This document shows positions 32,788 through 41,613 of a stretch of DNA of 64,000 nucleotides, piece by piece. The translations under genes were made by a program, and so were the position numbers. This stretch comes from JAKFYM01 sp964416595. Lineage in GTDB: Bacteria; Bdellovibrionota; UBA1018; CAIPTA01. The notes beneath the pieces were generated by a model, which was given only the letters and a program-made list of their open reading frames with translations, was not told the origin of the DNA and ran no database searches. The stretch is from the NCBI GenBank assembly GCA_964416595.1, contig CAYQES010000005.1:62001-126000 (forward strand), given 5' to 3'. Each line of letters opens with the position of its first letter. The first letter of the stretch is position 1.

Positions 32788-33834
32788 ATGATTTTTCACG
32801 TGCTTGGCATTGAGAGCAGTTGCGACGAAACGTCGGCCGCTGTGGTGCGTCTGGAGGGGGGCAAAATTCAGCTCTTATCAGACATAACCGCCCGCCAGGA
32901 AGAAGTGCATGAACGCTTTGGGGGCGTAGTGCCGGAGCTGGCTTCCCGCCGGCATTTAGAGAGCCTATTGCCCGTGGTGGAGGCGGCCTTGGCTAAGGCC
33001 GAGATTCCCTATCAGTCATTGCGTGCCATTGCCGTAACCAACCGACCCGGTTTGATTGGTTCCCTGATGGTAGGCGTGAACGCCGCCAAAACTCTTTGTT
33101 ATGGTTTGGGCATTCCCCTCATTCCCATCAATCACCTGGAAGCCCATCTCTCTGCTGTGCTTTTAGAAGGGGCAAACTTACGCTTTCCCTTGGTGGGTTT
33201 GATCATTTCCGGAGGCCATACTTCTCTCTATGAAATCCAAGAGGGCTGGAAAGATTTTCGGCCTCTAGGCCACACGCGGGACGATGCCGCTGGAGAAGCT
33301 TTCGACAAAGGCGCCCGGCTTTTAGGCCTGCCCTATCCCGGTGGGCCCGCCATGGCGAGATTGGCCGAAAGCGGAAACCCTCAAGCTATCGATTTTCCCC
33401 GCGCTCTCCCGAGCCGCAATGAAAAGGATTTCAGCTTCTCAGGCCTTAAAACCTCGCTCGCCAATTACCTCAAAAACCACAAAGAATATTCACTGCCTGA
33501 TGTTTGCGCATCCTTCCAGGAAGCCATCGTGGATGCTTTGGTGCAAAAAACAGTGGCTGCCGTGCAAAGAACGGGCGTGAAAGATTTAGTGGTGGCCGGG
33601 GGTGTGGCTGCTAATTCCCGTTTACGGGAAAAATTACGAATGGCCCTTCCCTCCTCCATCACCTTACACATCCCCCCGCCGCGCTTCTGCACCGATAATG
33701 GCGCCATGATCGCGGCCCTAGGCTGCGTGCGTTTCCAGCAGCAAGAATTTGTGCAAGGAGCGGATCTTTACGGAGTGGAAGTTTCCCCCAGCACGGAAGC
33801 CAAACTCGCCCGAGGCAAACATGCAGGAAAATAA
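32788..33834 (+). CDS. tsaD: tRNA threonylcarbamoyladenosine transferase TsaD
   Basis: ASKHA-fold catalytic subunit of tRNA t6A synthesis. VLGIESSCDETSAAVVRL at the N-terminus, the metal-binding INHLEAHLSAVLLEG, LIISGGHTSLY, AGEAFDKGARLLGLPYPGGP and the C-terminal CTDNGAMIAALG are complete. 348 aa. The next gene starts within its last 14 bases, so tsaD-rsmA-smpB probably form one operon. Confidence 0.97.
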   Translation: MIFHVLGIESSCDETSAAVVRLEGGKIQLLSDITARQEEVHERFGGVVPELASRRHLESLLPVVEAALAKAEIPYQSLRAIAVTNRPGLIGSLMVGVNAAKTLCYGLGIPLIPINHLEAHLSAVLLEGANLRFPLVGLIISGGHTSLYEIQEGWKDFRPLGHTRDDAAGEAFDKGARLLGLPYPGGPAMARLAESGNPQAIDFPRALPSRNEKDFSFSGLKTSLANYLKNHKEYSLPDVCASFQEAIVDALVQKTVAAVQRTGVKDLVVAGGVAANSRLREKLRMALPSSITLHIPPPRFCTDNGAMIAALGCVRFQQQEFVQGADLYGVEVSPSTEAKLARGKHAGK

Positions 33835-34690
33835 ACCGCCTCGAGAACGCTTCGCTAAAAAATCCCTCGGACAAAATTTCCTCGTGGATAAAAACGCTAT
33901 CCTGCGCATTGCCCATTCTATTCCTGAAAAAATCCCCCTCCTCCTGGAGATCGGCCCAGGCCGCGGTGCCTTGAGCACCGAACTTTTTCCCCGGGCCGAA
34001 AAATTCTGTGTGCTGGAAAAAGACGATGCCTTCGCCCAGCAGATCGGCACCACTCTCTTTGTGCATGGATCTCGTCAGCACCATGTGTTCCATACAGATG
34101 CCCTGGAATTTGATTGGGAAAAAGTTTGGACAGAAACCAATTCTCCTTCCGATACTCCACTCCACGTGGCGGCTAATTTGCCCTATAATGTGGCCACGGA
34201 AATTTTATTCCGCCTTCTAGCTTTAAGCTCCCGCATTCCTTTTATGGTGCTCATGTTCCAAAAAGAAGTGGGCGTGCGCTTGGCAGCGGCACCCGGTGGC
34301 CGGGATTACGGCATCGTGAGTGTGGCGGCCCAAAATCTTTACGACATTAAAGTGCAACAAATTTTAAAACCCGGTGCCTTTCGGCCCTCACCCAAAGTGG
34401 ATTCCGCGGTTTTAGAAATGAGCCGCAGATCTCAGCCGCGAGTAGAGTTTTCCTCTCCAGAAAGCTCCAAGCAATTCACGAATTTGGTGAAATGCAGTTT
34501 TTCCCACCGTCGTAAAACCCTAGAAAACTCCCTCACGTTTGAAATGGCTCGCTTGCCTTGGATACCAGAAAAAAGCCGAGCTTTTTTGCAAGCAGCTCTA
34601 GAAAAAGCAGGTATTGCTGGTAATCGGCGGGCGGAAACCCTTACGATCGAGGAGTTCGGGGAGCTTTACCGAGCCTTGGGGGGTATGTGA
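33821..34690 (+). CDS. rsmA: 16S rRNA dimethyladenosine transferase
   Basis: Dimethylates the two adenosines of 16S helix 45. It has KKSLGQNFLVDKNAILRI, LEIGPGRGALSTELF (SAM site), VAANLPYNVATEILF (motif IV NLPY) and the C-terminal SFSHRRKTLENSL. ATG 33821 (289 aa) overlaps tsaD by 14 bases; the frame extends further inside tsaD but without KsgA-like sequence. Confidence 0.96.
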   Translation: MQENKPPRERFAKKSLGQNFLVDKNAILRIAHSIPEKIPLLLEIGPGRGALSTELFPRAEKFCVLEKDDAFAQQIGTTLFVHGSRQHHVFHTDALEFDWEKVWTETNSPSDTPLHVAANLPYNVATEILFRLLALSSRIPFMVLMFQKEVGVRLAAAPGGRDYGIVSVAAQNLYDIKVQQILKPGAFRPSPKVDSAVLEMSRRSQPRVEFSSPESSKQFTNLVKCSFSHRRKTLENSLTFEMARLPWIPEKSRAFLQAALEKAGIAGNRRAETLTIEEFGELYRALGGM

Positions 34691-35145
34691 AGAAAGAAAG
34701 CGGCCGAAAAATCATCACCGTGAACAAAGACGCTCGCTTCCGTTTTTTCCTCGAAGAAACCCTGGAAGCGGGCCTCATGCTCACGGGCACCGAAGTAAAA
34801 GCACTGCGGGCTGGTAAGGTGCAAATGGCCGATTCCCATGTATTCATCAAAGATGGAGAAGCCTTCCTTTCCAATATGCACATTAGCGAATATTCCCACG
34901 GCAATCGGGAAAACCATGATCCCATGCGCACCCGCAAACTGCTCCTGCACCGAAAAGAAATCGACACTTTAGCCGGAGCTCTCCACGAACAGGGCAAAAC
35001 TATCGTACCCACCCAAATGTATTTCACGAAAGGCAAGGCTAAGATCGAAATCGCCGTGGCCAAAGGTAAAAAACTTCACGACAAACGGGAAAGCCTCAAA
35101 GAAAAAGAGGCAAAGAGAGAGATGGATCGTAGCCGGAAGCGGTAA
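34687..35145 (+). CDS. smpB: SsrA-binding protein SmpB
   Basis: tmRNA partner in trans-translation. It has RKIITVNKDARFRFFLEETLEAGLMLTGTEVKALRAG, FLSNMHISEYSHGN, RTRKLLLHRKEI and the basic tail KGKKLHDKRESLKEKEAKRE. The start is GTG 34687 within a GTGA overlap with rsmA. 152 aa. No ssrA gene is seen nearby. Confidence 0.97.
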   Translation: MKKESGRKIITVNKDARFRFFLEETLEAGLMLTGTEVKALRAGKVQMADSHVFIKDGEAFLSNMHISEYSHGNRENHDPMRTRKLLLHRKEIDTLAGALHEQGKTIVPTQMYFTKGKAKIEIAVAKGKKLHDKRESLKEKEAKREMDRSRKR

Positions 35146-35207
35146 AACGATTTTGCCTCGCATAAAACGAGAACTTTTGGCCCTTTCTGGTTACAATACT
35201 GAAAATC

Positions 35208-37043
35208 ATGTCGCAACCGATTGCCGAATCGAAAACAATTTGTGAAGCCTATGTGCGCCGGGTGAAATCCGATGGCGAGCGCACAGCGTTTCGTTTTAAA
35301 AAAGATGGCCAGTGGAAAGATGTAACTTTCAACCAACACTTTGAAACTGTGAAACGCCTCAGCTGTGGCCTACTACACCTGGGTGTGAATAAAGGCGATC
35401 GGGTGAATCTTTTGGCCCAAACTTCTTTGGCTTGGAGTCAGTTTGATATGGCGATCCTTTCCGCTGGAGGGATCACGGTTCCCATCTATCCCACGAGCAC
35501 ACCCGAGGATACGCAATACATTATCAACCACGCGGAAACTTCAATCCTGTTCGTAGACGATTTAAAAAATTTGCAGAAGGTAGCGGCTATAGCCAAAAGC
35601 TGCCCTAAGCTGAAAAAGGTGATCGTAAATTTCGACTACTCCGAAGGTTCCGTGAAAGCACCTTTCGAAATCNNNNNNNNNNACACTCTCTATGATCTTG
35701 GCCTTAACCAGGAAAAATTCTTAGGCGCCAAGGTAGATGCTCTCATCGCTGGAGCCAAGCCCGAAGATATTTTTACTATTTGTTACACCTCGGGCACTAC
35801 GGGCGTTCCTAAAGGAGTGGTACTCGCCCACTCTGCCATGGGTTCTGCCATGAGTGACGTGGAAAAGGCCCTCCGCCCCTACACAAAAGATGTGGAATAT
35901 TTGCTCACTTTTCTGCCCTTGAGCCATATCTTTGGCAAATGGGAAAGCATGACTCCGTATTACCTAGGTTGGTGCTGCAGCTTCGCGGAATCCATTGACA
36001 CGTTGGTGTCGAACCTGGCGGAAGTGCGCCCCACTCTATGGTTAGCGGTGCCTAGAATTTTTGAAAAGGTGTATAGCAAAATTTTATCCCAGGTGGAAAA
36101 AAGCTCCGCTATAAAGAAAAAGCTTTTCTACTGGGCCTTAGATGTGGGCAAAGAGGTAGTGGAATTAAAAAACCAGGGCAAACAACCTGGCCTGCCCTTA
36201 CTTTTGCAATATGAAACTGCCAAACGCTTAGTATTTTCTAAAATCAAATCCCGCTTTGGCGGGCGTTTACGGCTCTGTGTGAGTGGCTCTGCCCCCCTCG
36301 CCAGAGAAATCCAGCTATTTATGCATGCTGTGGGCCTTCCCATTTACGAAGGCTATGGGCTCACGGAAACTTGCGCGCCTGTGAGCGTGAATCTGCCCGA
36401 TGAAAATAAATTCGGCACCGTGGGTAAACTGTTGCCAGAGGTTCTCGTGCGCATCGCCGACGATGGCGAAATCCTCATCAAGAGCGAGAAAAATTTTAAG
36501 GAATACTATAAAAATCCTGAGGCCACAAAAGAGGCCCTGAAAGATGGTTGGTTTGCCACCGGTGATATTGGCTCCTTGGATAAAGAGGGCTACTTAAAAA
36601 TCACGGACCGGAAAAAAGATCTTATCAAAACTGCTGGTGGCAAATACGTGGCACCCCAGAAAATCGAAAACCTGGCCAAGAGCTTCACGATTCTTAGCCA
36701 AATCGTGGTGTACGGCGACCAGAAACCTTTTGTTTCGGCCCTCATTACCCTCAACCAGGAAAGCGCCATCCAATTCGCCCAGGAACGCAATATCCTTTAT
36801 AGCCAGTACGAAGAGTTACTGAAACATTCGGAAATGAAAAAACACATCGCGGAAACGATGCAGAATTTAAATAGCCAGCTAGCCCGCTACGAAACCATCA
36901 AAAAATATATCGTACTGCCAAAAGAATTCACCGTAGAGGATGGGGATCTCACTCCCTCTCTTAAGATCAAACGTAAGCACCTCTGCCAAAAATATAAGGC
37001 CGAGCTAGAGGCGCTTTACGAAAATGGCAACTCAAAAGATTAA
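35208..37043 (+). CDS. long-chain acyl-CoA synthetase (AMP-forming)
   Basis: ANL-family fatty acyl-CoA ligase, 611 aa. The P-loop ICYTSGTTGVPKGVVLAH, VEYLLTFLPLSHIFGKWES, the LRLCVSGSAPLAREIQLF stretch, YEGYGLTETCAPVSVN, DGWFATGDIG and ITDRKKDLIKTAGGKYVAPQKIE are present, most like FadD15-type enzymes. A 10-N gap at 35,673-35,682 falls between residues 155 and 160; the frame is kept across it. It ends four bases into the convergent hydrolase gene. Confidence 0.93.
   Translation: MSQPIAESKTICEAYVRRVKSDGERTAFRFKKDGQWKDVTFNQHFETVKRLSCGLLHLGVNKGDRVNLLAQTSLAWSQFDMAILSAGGITVPIYPTSTPEDTQYIINHAETSILFVDDLKNLQKVAAIAKSCPKLKKVIVNFDYSEGSVKAPFEIXXXXTLYDLGLNQEKFLGAKVDALIAGAKPEDIFTICYTSGTTGVPKGVVLAHSAMGSAMSDVEKALRPYTKDVEYLLTFLPLSHIFGKWESMTPYYLGWCCSFAESIDTLVSNLAEVRPTLWLAVPRIFEKVYSKILSQVEKSSAIKKKLFYWALDVGKEVVELKNQGKQPGLPLLLQYETAKRLVFSKIKSRFGGRLRLCVSGSAPLAREIQLFMHAVGLPIYEGYGLTETCAPVSVNLPDENKFGTVGKLLPEVLVRIADDGEILIKSEKNFKEYYKNPEATKEALKDGWFATGDIGSLDKEGYLKITDRKKDLIKTAGGKYVAPQKIENLAKSFTILSQIVVYGDQKPFVSALITLNQESAIQFAQERNILYSQYEELLKHSEMKKHIAETMQNLNSQLARYETIKKYIVLPKEFTVEDGDLTPSLKIKRKHLCQKYKAELEALYENGNSKD
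35673..35682. other. assembly gap (10 N)
   Basis: Ten undetermined bases inside the acyl-CoA synthetase gene. The reading frame is continuous on both sides with ten bases counted, so the true gap is probably 10 bases or differs by a multiple of three. Confidence 1.
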
Positions 37044-38284
37044 AGAATCCCCAAGATACGCGCTAGATCGTCTTTATTTTTTTGAAACCAGAAGTTCCCC
37101 ATATGTCCGCCTAACGGATAGAGAAAAGCCCTGGGGCCAAAATTACGCTGGATAAAAGCCAATTGACTCTCGTGGTAGAGGAAATCGTTTTCATTATGCA
37201 TGAGATACACACTCGTGCTGCGGTGGAAATATTCCCTTAAAGAACGCATATCGGCCGCGGCCATCAATTCTTCGTTGGAAGCACCGCCATGGCGCTTGCT
37301 CATTTGCGGTAGGAGAAACGCGTTCACATAATTACGGAAGGAAATCTGGCGGATTTCATTCATACGTTTACTCCGCTTGCCAGCTGGAGTGTGCAGTATT
37401 CCCAAATCGCGAATTTGTTGGCTGGTAAAAATCACATCAGTCAAAGCTTCCCGAAAAGAATTTCCCACAAGGAATTTCAATTCCGTTTGATTCATGCGCA
37501 ACATAGATTCCAGCCCTAAATAATAGGAGGAATCCACCGGGCGGCCCATGATATCGCCGCCAATATTGATAGCATAGCCCATGATGAGATCTTTTTGCTT
37601 ACGCGTATAAGAATCGCCAGCAGCATACAAGGCATCAATTTGATCAATGCCGTAATCTAAGTTCAAGGGAGGGTTGATCAATACAATTCGTTTAAAATTG
37701 AAATAATGCTTTTCGGTGTCGAGCTTGCCCACGAATGCGGAAACGAGACCACCCAAAGAATAGGCCACTAAGCCGTAGTTCGTGATCTTCATTTTTTCCT
37801 GGGCTTTTAGGTGTTGATCGAGCTGCATCATCGCTTGGTAAAGATCTTCGGCATCATCAGGTGGATAACCCACGAGGCCCGTGCGGCTAGCAGAAAGAGC
37901 AAACTGCCAAGAAAAAGGATTAGCCAGAGTAACCACATGGTACCCGAGGCGGTAGAGCTGCTCGGCATAGGTAAGAGAAAGATTGCTAGAAGCTAAGCCT
38001 CCAGTTCCTGGGATCACAAACACCAAGGGAGCAGCATGATTTTGCTTCAAGATCCCATAGCGGAATCGACTTTTTCCTTCGAGGAAGGGAACTTTGTCCC
38101 GATCGGTACGGATCACCATGGTTTTTATCGGTGCCACAATTTCTTCTGGCTGGGCAATGGCTGCCAAAAGCGAAGAAACTAAACCATCCCGAGTGTAGGG
38201 AAAGTCATAGGTATCAGAGGCGTTGGCAAGTGTGGGGGGGAGTAAAAAGAAAAAAGGAAGAAGAAAAACCTTCAGGAATTGCAT
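37040..38284 (-). CDS. exported alpha/beta-hydrolase-like protein
   Basis: A 414-aa protein with a clear signal peptide (residues 1-22, ending in NASD). The mature part has the hydrolase pattern: PLVFVIPGTGGLASSNLSL (oxyanion region), a nucleophile elbow GLVAYSLGGLVSAF with Ser in the S-L-G-G context, an Asp in HNENDFLY and a His in PLGGHMGNFW. A periplasmic or secreted esterase/lipase is likely; the substrate is unknown. Convergent overlap with the acyl-CoA synthetase (four bases) is notable for a possible lipid context. Confidence 0.75.
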   Translation of the reverse strand: MQFLKVFLLPFFFLLPPTLANASDTYDFPYTRDGLVSSLLAAIAQPEEIVAPIKTMVIRTDRDKVPFLEGKSRFRYGILKQNHAAPLVFVIPGTGGLASSNLSLTYAEQLYRLGYHVVTLANPFSWQFALSASRTGLVGYPPDDAEDLYQAMMQLDQHLKAQEKMKITNYGLVAYSLGGLVSAFVGKLDTEKHYFNFKRIVLINPPLNLDYGIDQIDALYAAGDSYTRKQKDLIMGYAINIGGDIMGRPVDSSYYLGLESMLRMNQTELKFLVGNSFREALTDVIFTSQQIRDLGILHTPAGKRSKRMNEIRQISFRNYVNAFLLPQMSKRHGGASNEELMAAADMRSLREYFHRSTSVYLMHNENDFLYHESQLAFIQRNFGPRAFLYPLGGHMGNFWFQKNKDDLARILGIL

Positions 38285-38285
38285 A

Positions 38286-38322
38286 AGTAAAAAGCCTCTA
38301 AAAAGTTAAAGAGACCTTTTAC
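38286..38322 (-). terminator. probable terminator after the dehydrogenase gene
   Basis: On the minus strand an imperfect hairpin (AAAGGTCTCT ... AGAGGCTTT) is followed by TTTTTACTT. It lies between the dehydrogenase stop and the hydrolase start, so it may end the dehydrogenase transcript. Confidence 0.5.
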
Positions 38323-38374
38323 CCAAAATTGACGCTTCGAGCAATAACGAAGAAACTTCCTGATCAAAGCTTGA

Positions 38375-39649
38375 TCAAGGGAAGAAGCCCCTGAGGAGCA
38401 TGGCTTTCTCGAGCCGCAACATGGCCCGGGCCATGGCCGCCTTACGCATATCGCACTTTAGCCTATCGGCGGTGCCATGCACTTCATGGAAGGCCTGCAC
38501 GATCACACTTTTGAGCTTCTCGTTCACTTCCTTCTCCTGCCAAAAGAAGCTTTGGATATCTTGCACCCATTCAAAATAGCTCACGATCACCCCGCCGGCA
38601 TTGGCTAAGATATCGGGAACAATGAATATTCCTTTTTTGGATAGGATCTCGTGGGCTTCGTGGGTGATGGGTCCGTTGGCGCCCTCGCTGATCAAGCGGG
38701 CCTTGATATTGTTAGCGTTTCCTTTATGGATCACGTTCTCCATGGCCGAAGGCAGAAGAATAGTTACATCCAATTCCAAGAGTTGTTCGTTAGTGATCGG
38801 CTCCGCTTTCGGAAAACCTTTTAGCACTCCATGCTGAGCTACCCACTTCATGCACTCAGAGATATCGAGGCCATTTTTATTATAGATACCCCCGGAAACA
38901 TCACTCACAGCCACCACTGTATTGCCCAAAGCCGCGATTTCACGGGCAGCGATACTACCCACCTTACCAAATCCATGCACGGCCACGGTGGTATCTTTGG
39001 CCATAGGGATTTTAAGGATTTTGGCCGCTTCTTCCGCGCAATACACCACCCCCCGACCCGTGGATTCTTCCCGCCCTAAGGATCCACCCACTTCAATGGG
39101 CTTACCCGTAACCACGCCGGGGATAGCGTAGCCTTTGATTTGGGAGAAGGTATCCATGAGCCAAGCCATCACCTGACCATCGGTACCCACGTCGGAAGCG
39201 GGGATATCCCTATCTGGGCCAATTATATTAGAAATCTCCAAAGTATAACGACGAGTAAGAGCCTGTTTCTCCGCCCGGGAAAGGAGATTTGGATTCACTC
39301 GTACACCACCCTTGGCTCCACCTAAGGGCAAGCCCACAAGGGAGCATTTCATGGTCATCAAAGTGGCCAAGGCAGCCACTTCCGAAAGGCTTACATCCTG
39401 GTGATAACGAATTCCGCCCTTGCCGGGGCCCAAGGTCATATTGTGTTGCACTCGATAGCCTTCGAACACATGGATAGAACCGTCGTCCATACGCACCGGA
39501 ACACTCACCACCAGGGCCCGCTTCGGGCGCTTCAAACGGTCAGCGATATTAGGATCGATGCCGGCGAGGGAGCAGCTTTCGTCGATCTGCTTCACCACGT
39601 TTTTGAAGAGTTCGTTGGAGAAAAACACACTGTCGTTCATGAGGTCCAT
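38375..39649 (-). CDS. Glu/Leu/Phe/Val dehydrogenase (glutamate dehydrogenase type)
   Basis: NAD(P)-dependent amino-acid dehydrogenase, 424 aa. The substrate-side block GYRVQHNMTLGPGKGGIRYHQDV, the catalytic-Lys motif LVGLPLGGAKGGVRVNP, DIPASDVGTDGQVMAWLMD and the Rossmann motif VAVHGFGKVGSIAAREIA identify it. It is most likely a glutamate dehydrogenase linking carbon and nitrogen metabolism. ATG 39649 has AAGGAAA upstream. Confidence 0.93.
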   Translation of the reverse strand: MDLMNDSVFFSNELFKNVVKQIDESCSLAGIDPNIADRLKRPKRALVVSVPVRMDDGSIHVFEGYRVQHNMTLGPGKGGIRYHQDVSLSEVAALATLMTMKCSLVGLPLGGAKGGVRVNPNLLSRAEKQALTRRYTLEISNIIGPDRDIPASDVGTDGQVMAWLMDTFSQIKGYAIPGVVTGKPIEVGGSLGREESTGRGVVYCAEEAAKILKIPMAKDTTVAVHGFGKVGSIAAREIAALGNTVVAVSDVSGGIYNKNGLDISECMKWVAQHGVLKGFPKAEPITNEQLLELDVTILLPSAMENVIHKGNANNIKARLISEGANGPITHEAHEILSKKGIFIVPDILANAGGVIVSYFEWVQDIQSFFWQEKEVNEKLKSVIVQAFHEVHGTADRLKCDMRKAAMARAMLRLEKAMLLRGFFP

Positions 39650-39664
39650 GGGTTTCCTTTATTC

Positions 39665-40594
39665 CTATAGATGTTGGAGAAATCTTTCGGCGTCCAAAGC
39701 GGCCATGCAGCCTGTGCCCGCCGCCGTTACGGCTTGGCGATAGATATGATCCTGCAGATCACCACAGGCAAAAAATCCGGGCACTTTAGTTTTAGTGCCA
39801 TCCCGGGTGAGGATGTAACCCGCTTCGTCCATATCCACGGCGCCCTTAAATAATTCTGAGTTAGGCTTATGACCAATGGCCACGAACAAGCCGGTAACGG
39901 CTAAATCACTTACAGCATTAGTTTTGATGTTTTTGATTTTTAGGCCCTTCACTTCGCCTTCACCCACAATCTCTTGCACCACGGAATCCCAGATGGGTTT
40001 CACCTTAGGATTCGCGAGGAGTTTAGCCTGCATGGCTTTCGAAGCCCTAAGTTCATCACGGCGGTGGATGAGATACACAGTTTTGGCAAATTTTGTGAGG
40101 AAATTGGCTTCTTCCGCCGCTGTATCCCCTCCGCCCACTACGGCGATATCTTGATTCCGGAAGAAAAAGCCATCACAGGTGGCGCAAGCCGAAACTCCGC
40201 GGCCAATTAATTTTGCTTCGTTAGGTAAACCCAAATACTTTGCCGTGGCGCCCGTAGCGGCGATCAAAGTTTTTGTTTGGAAAGAAGTTCCGTTATCCAA
40301 GGTAATCGTGAAGGGATTTTTCGAAAGATCCACCTTGGTTACCGTCGCTTGTATAAAACGAGTGCCGAAACGTTCCGCTTGTTTCGTGCATTGATCCATC
40401 AATTCCGGACCCATAATCCCGTGGGCAAAGCCGGGGAAATTTTCTACCTCGGTTGTAGTAGTGAGTTGACCGCCCGGTTGCCCGCCGTGAATGAGCAAGG
40501 GCTTTAAATCAGCCCGGGCCGCATAAATGGCTGCCGTGAGACCTGCCGGACCGGAACCCAAAATAGTCAGGGTCTCTAAGGCTTGGGGTTGCAT
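39665..40594 (-). CDS. trxB: thioredoxin-disulfide reductase
   Basis: FAD/NADPH enzyme that reduces thioredoxin. It has LTILGSGPAGLTAAIYAARA, GGQLTTTTEVENFPGF, the redox-active SACATCDGFFFRN, VVGGGDTAAEEA, and FACGDLQDHIYRQAVTAAGTGC. ATG 40594 (309 aa) has GGAGAAA upstream; the long N-terminal extension of the open frame runs through the intergenic inverted repeat and into the divergent gene, so it is not coding. Confidence 0.97.
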   Translation of the reverse strand: MQPQALETLTILGSGPAGLTAAIYAARADLKPLLIHGGQPGGQLTTTTEVENFPGFAHGIMGPELMDQCTKQAERFGTRFIQATVTKVDLSKNPFTITLDNGTSFQTKTLIAATGATAKYLGLPNEAKLIGRGVSACATCDGFFFRNQDIAVVGGGDTAAEEANFLTKFAKTVYLIHRRDELRASKAMQAKLLANPKVKPIWDSVVQEIVGEGEVKGLKIKNIKTNAVSDLAVTGLFVAIGHKPNSELFKGAVDMDEAGYILTRDGTKTKVPGFFACGDLQDHIYRQAVTAAGTGCMAALDAERFLQHL

Positions 40595-40612
40595 AGGTTT
40601 CTCCAAAAAACG

Positions 40613-40679
40613 CCAAAAAACTAGGTAGGCCGATCTTAAATCCCTTCCCGAAAGGCCACAAGGGCCTGGTAGTTTTTGG
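40613..40679. repeat. long imperfect inverted repeat between trxB and the pseudouridine synthase gene
   Basis: The left arm (40613-40631, CCAAAAAACTAGGTAGGCC) pairs imperfectly with the right arm (40663-40679, GGCCTGGTAGTTTTTGG) across a 31-base spacer. It occupies most of the divergent intergenic region and could form a hairpin in the leader of either gene, or be an operator. No established family is recognised. Confidence 0.55.
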
Positions 40680-40701
40680 GACAGAGCGATACAAGCAGGG
40701 C

Positions 40702-41598
40702 ATGAAAACTGTGCAATTCCAAGTAAAGGATCAGCTCGATGATCCCCGGCTCGATAAAGCAATCGCTTTCTACGCCCCGGAGATCTCCCGGGGGCACGCA
40801 CGCAAACTCGTGGAGGCCGGCGCTGTGTATGTGAACCAAAAGCGCTGCCATAAAAATAGCAAATTGCTGGAATTGGGCGACAAAGTGCGCCTGGTATTGC
40901 CCGAAATCATCCTCGAAAAGCCCCAAGCCTTCCAAGCGGAACGTGTGCTCTTCGAAAACCAAGATCTCATCGTAGTGAATAAGCCACCTTTTCTTCCCAC
41001 CCATGAAACCATCGATAATTCCCGCTTTCACTTGGTGCAGGCCCTCGAAGAATTTTTGGCCAAGCGCGACGGAAAAAAACAAATTTACTTAGGGATCCAC
41101 CATCGCCTGGATCGGGATACTTCCGGGGCCCTACTCTTCACAAAAAGGAAAGAAGCCAATGCGGCCGTGGCCCAGGCGTTTCAGGAACGAAAAGTGGAAA
41201 AAACCTATTTAGCTCTCTGCCAAGGCCAGTTAGGGAGCCCCAAGACCATCCAAAGTTTTTTGGGCCCGAGCCCGAAAAATAAAAGAATTTTTTGTAGCGT
41301 TAAAAAGGGCGGAAAATTTGCAGAAACAGAAGTTGAGTGCCTGGAAACCCTAAAAGTCCAAGGACAAATGGTATCTTTGGTGAAAGCAAAGCCTAAAACT
41401 GGACGCACCCACCAAATCCGAGTGCACTTGACGGAAAATAAACTGCCGATTCTAGGGGATAAAACCTATGGCGTGGAATTCCCAGGAGCCGAGCGAGTGA
41501 TGCTTCATGCCTGGAAGCTCGAAATCCTTGGAATGACCTTCACAGCGCCCCTTCCCGACGATTTCCGTTTCCTTGATTTTGCAGAGCCACAGGCATAA
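40702..41598 (+). CDS. RluA-family pseudouridine synthase
   Basis: RNA-modifying enzyme. An N-terminal S4 domain (LDKAIAFYAPEISRGHARKLVEAGAVYVN) precedes the catalytic domain with DLIVVNKPPFLPTHET, GIHHRLDRDTSGALLF (catalytic Asp in HRLDRDTSG), and LVKAKPKTGRTHQIRVHL. 298 aa. The RNA target (23S or tRNA) cannot be told from sequence. Confidence 0.94.
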   Translation: MKTVQFQVKDQLDDPRLDKAIAFYAPEISRGHARKLVEAGAVYVNQKRCHKNSKLLELGDKVRLVLPEIILEKPQAFQAERVLFENQDLIVVNKPPFLPTHETIDNSRFHLVQALEEFLAKRDGKKQIYLGIHHRLDRDTSGALLFTKRKEANAAVAQAFQERKVEKTYLALCQGQLGSPKTIQSFLGPSPKNKRIFCSVKKGGKFAETEVECLETLKVQGQMVSLVKAKPKTGRTHQIRVHLTENKLPILGDKTYGVEFPGAERVMLHAWKLEILGMTFTAPLPDDFRFLDFAEPQA

Positions 41599-41613
41599 TC
41601 TCTATTCCTCTCC

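Noticed and set aside
40595..40801. N-terminal extension of trxB upstream of ATG 40594
   Set aside because: Would run through the intergenic inverted repeat and into the divergent pseudouridine synthase gene. The normal TrxB N-terminus and ribosome binding site support 40594.
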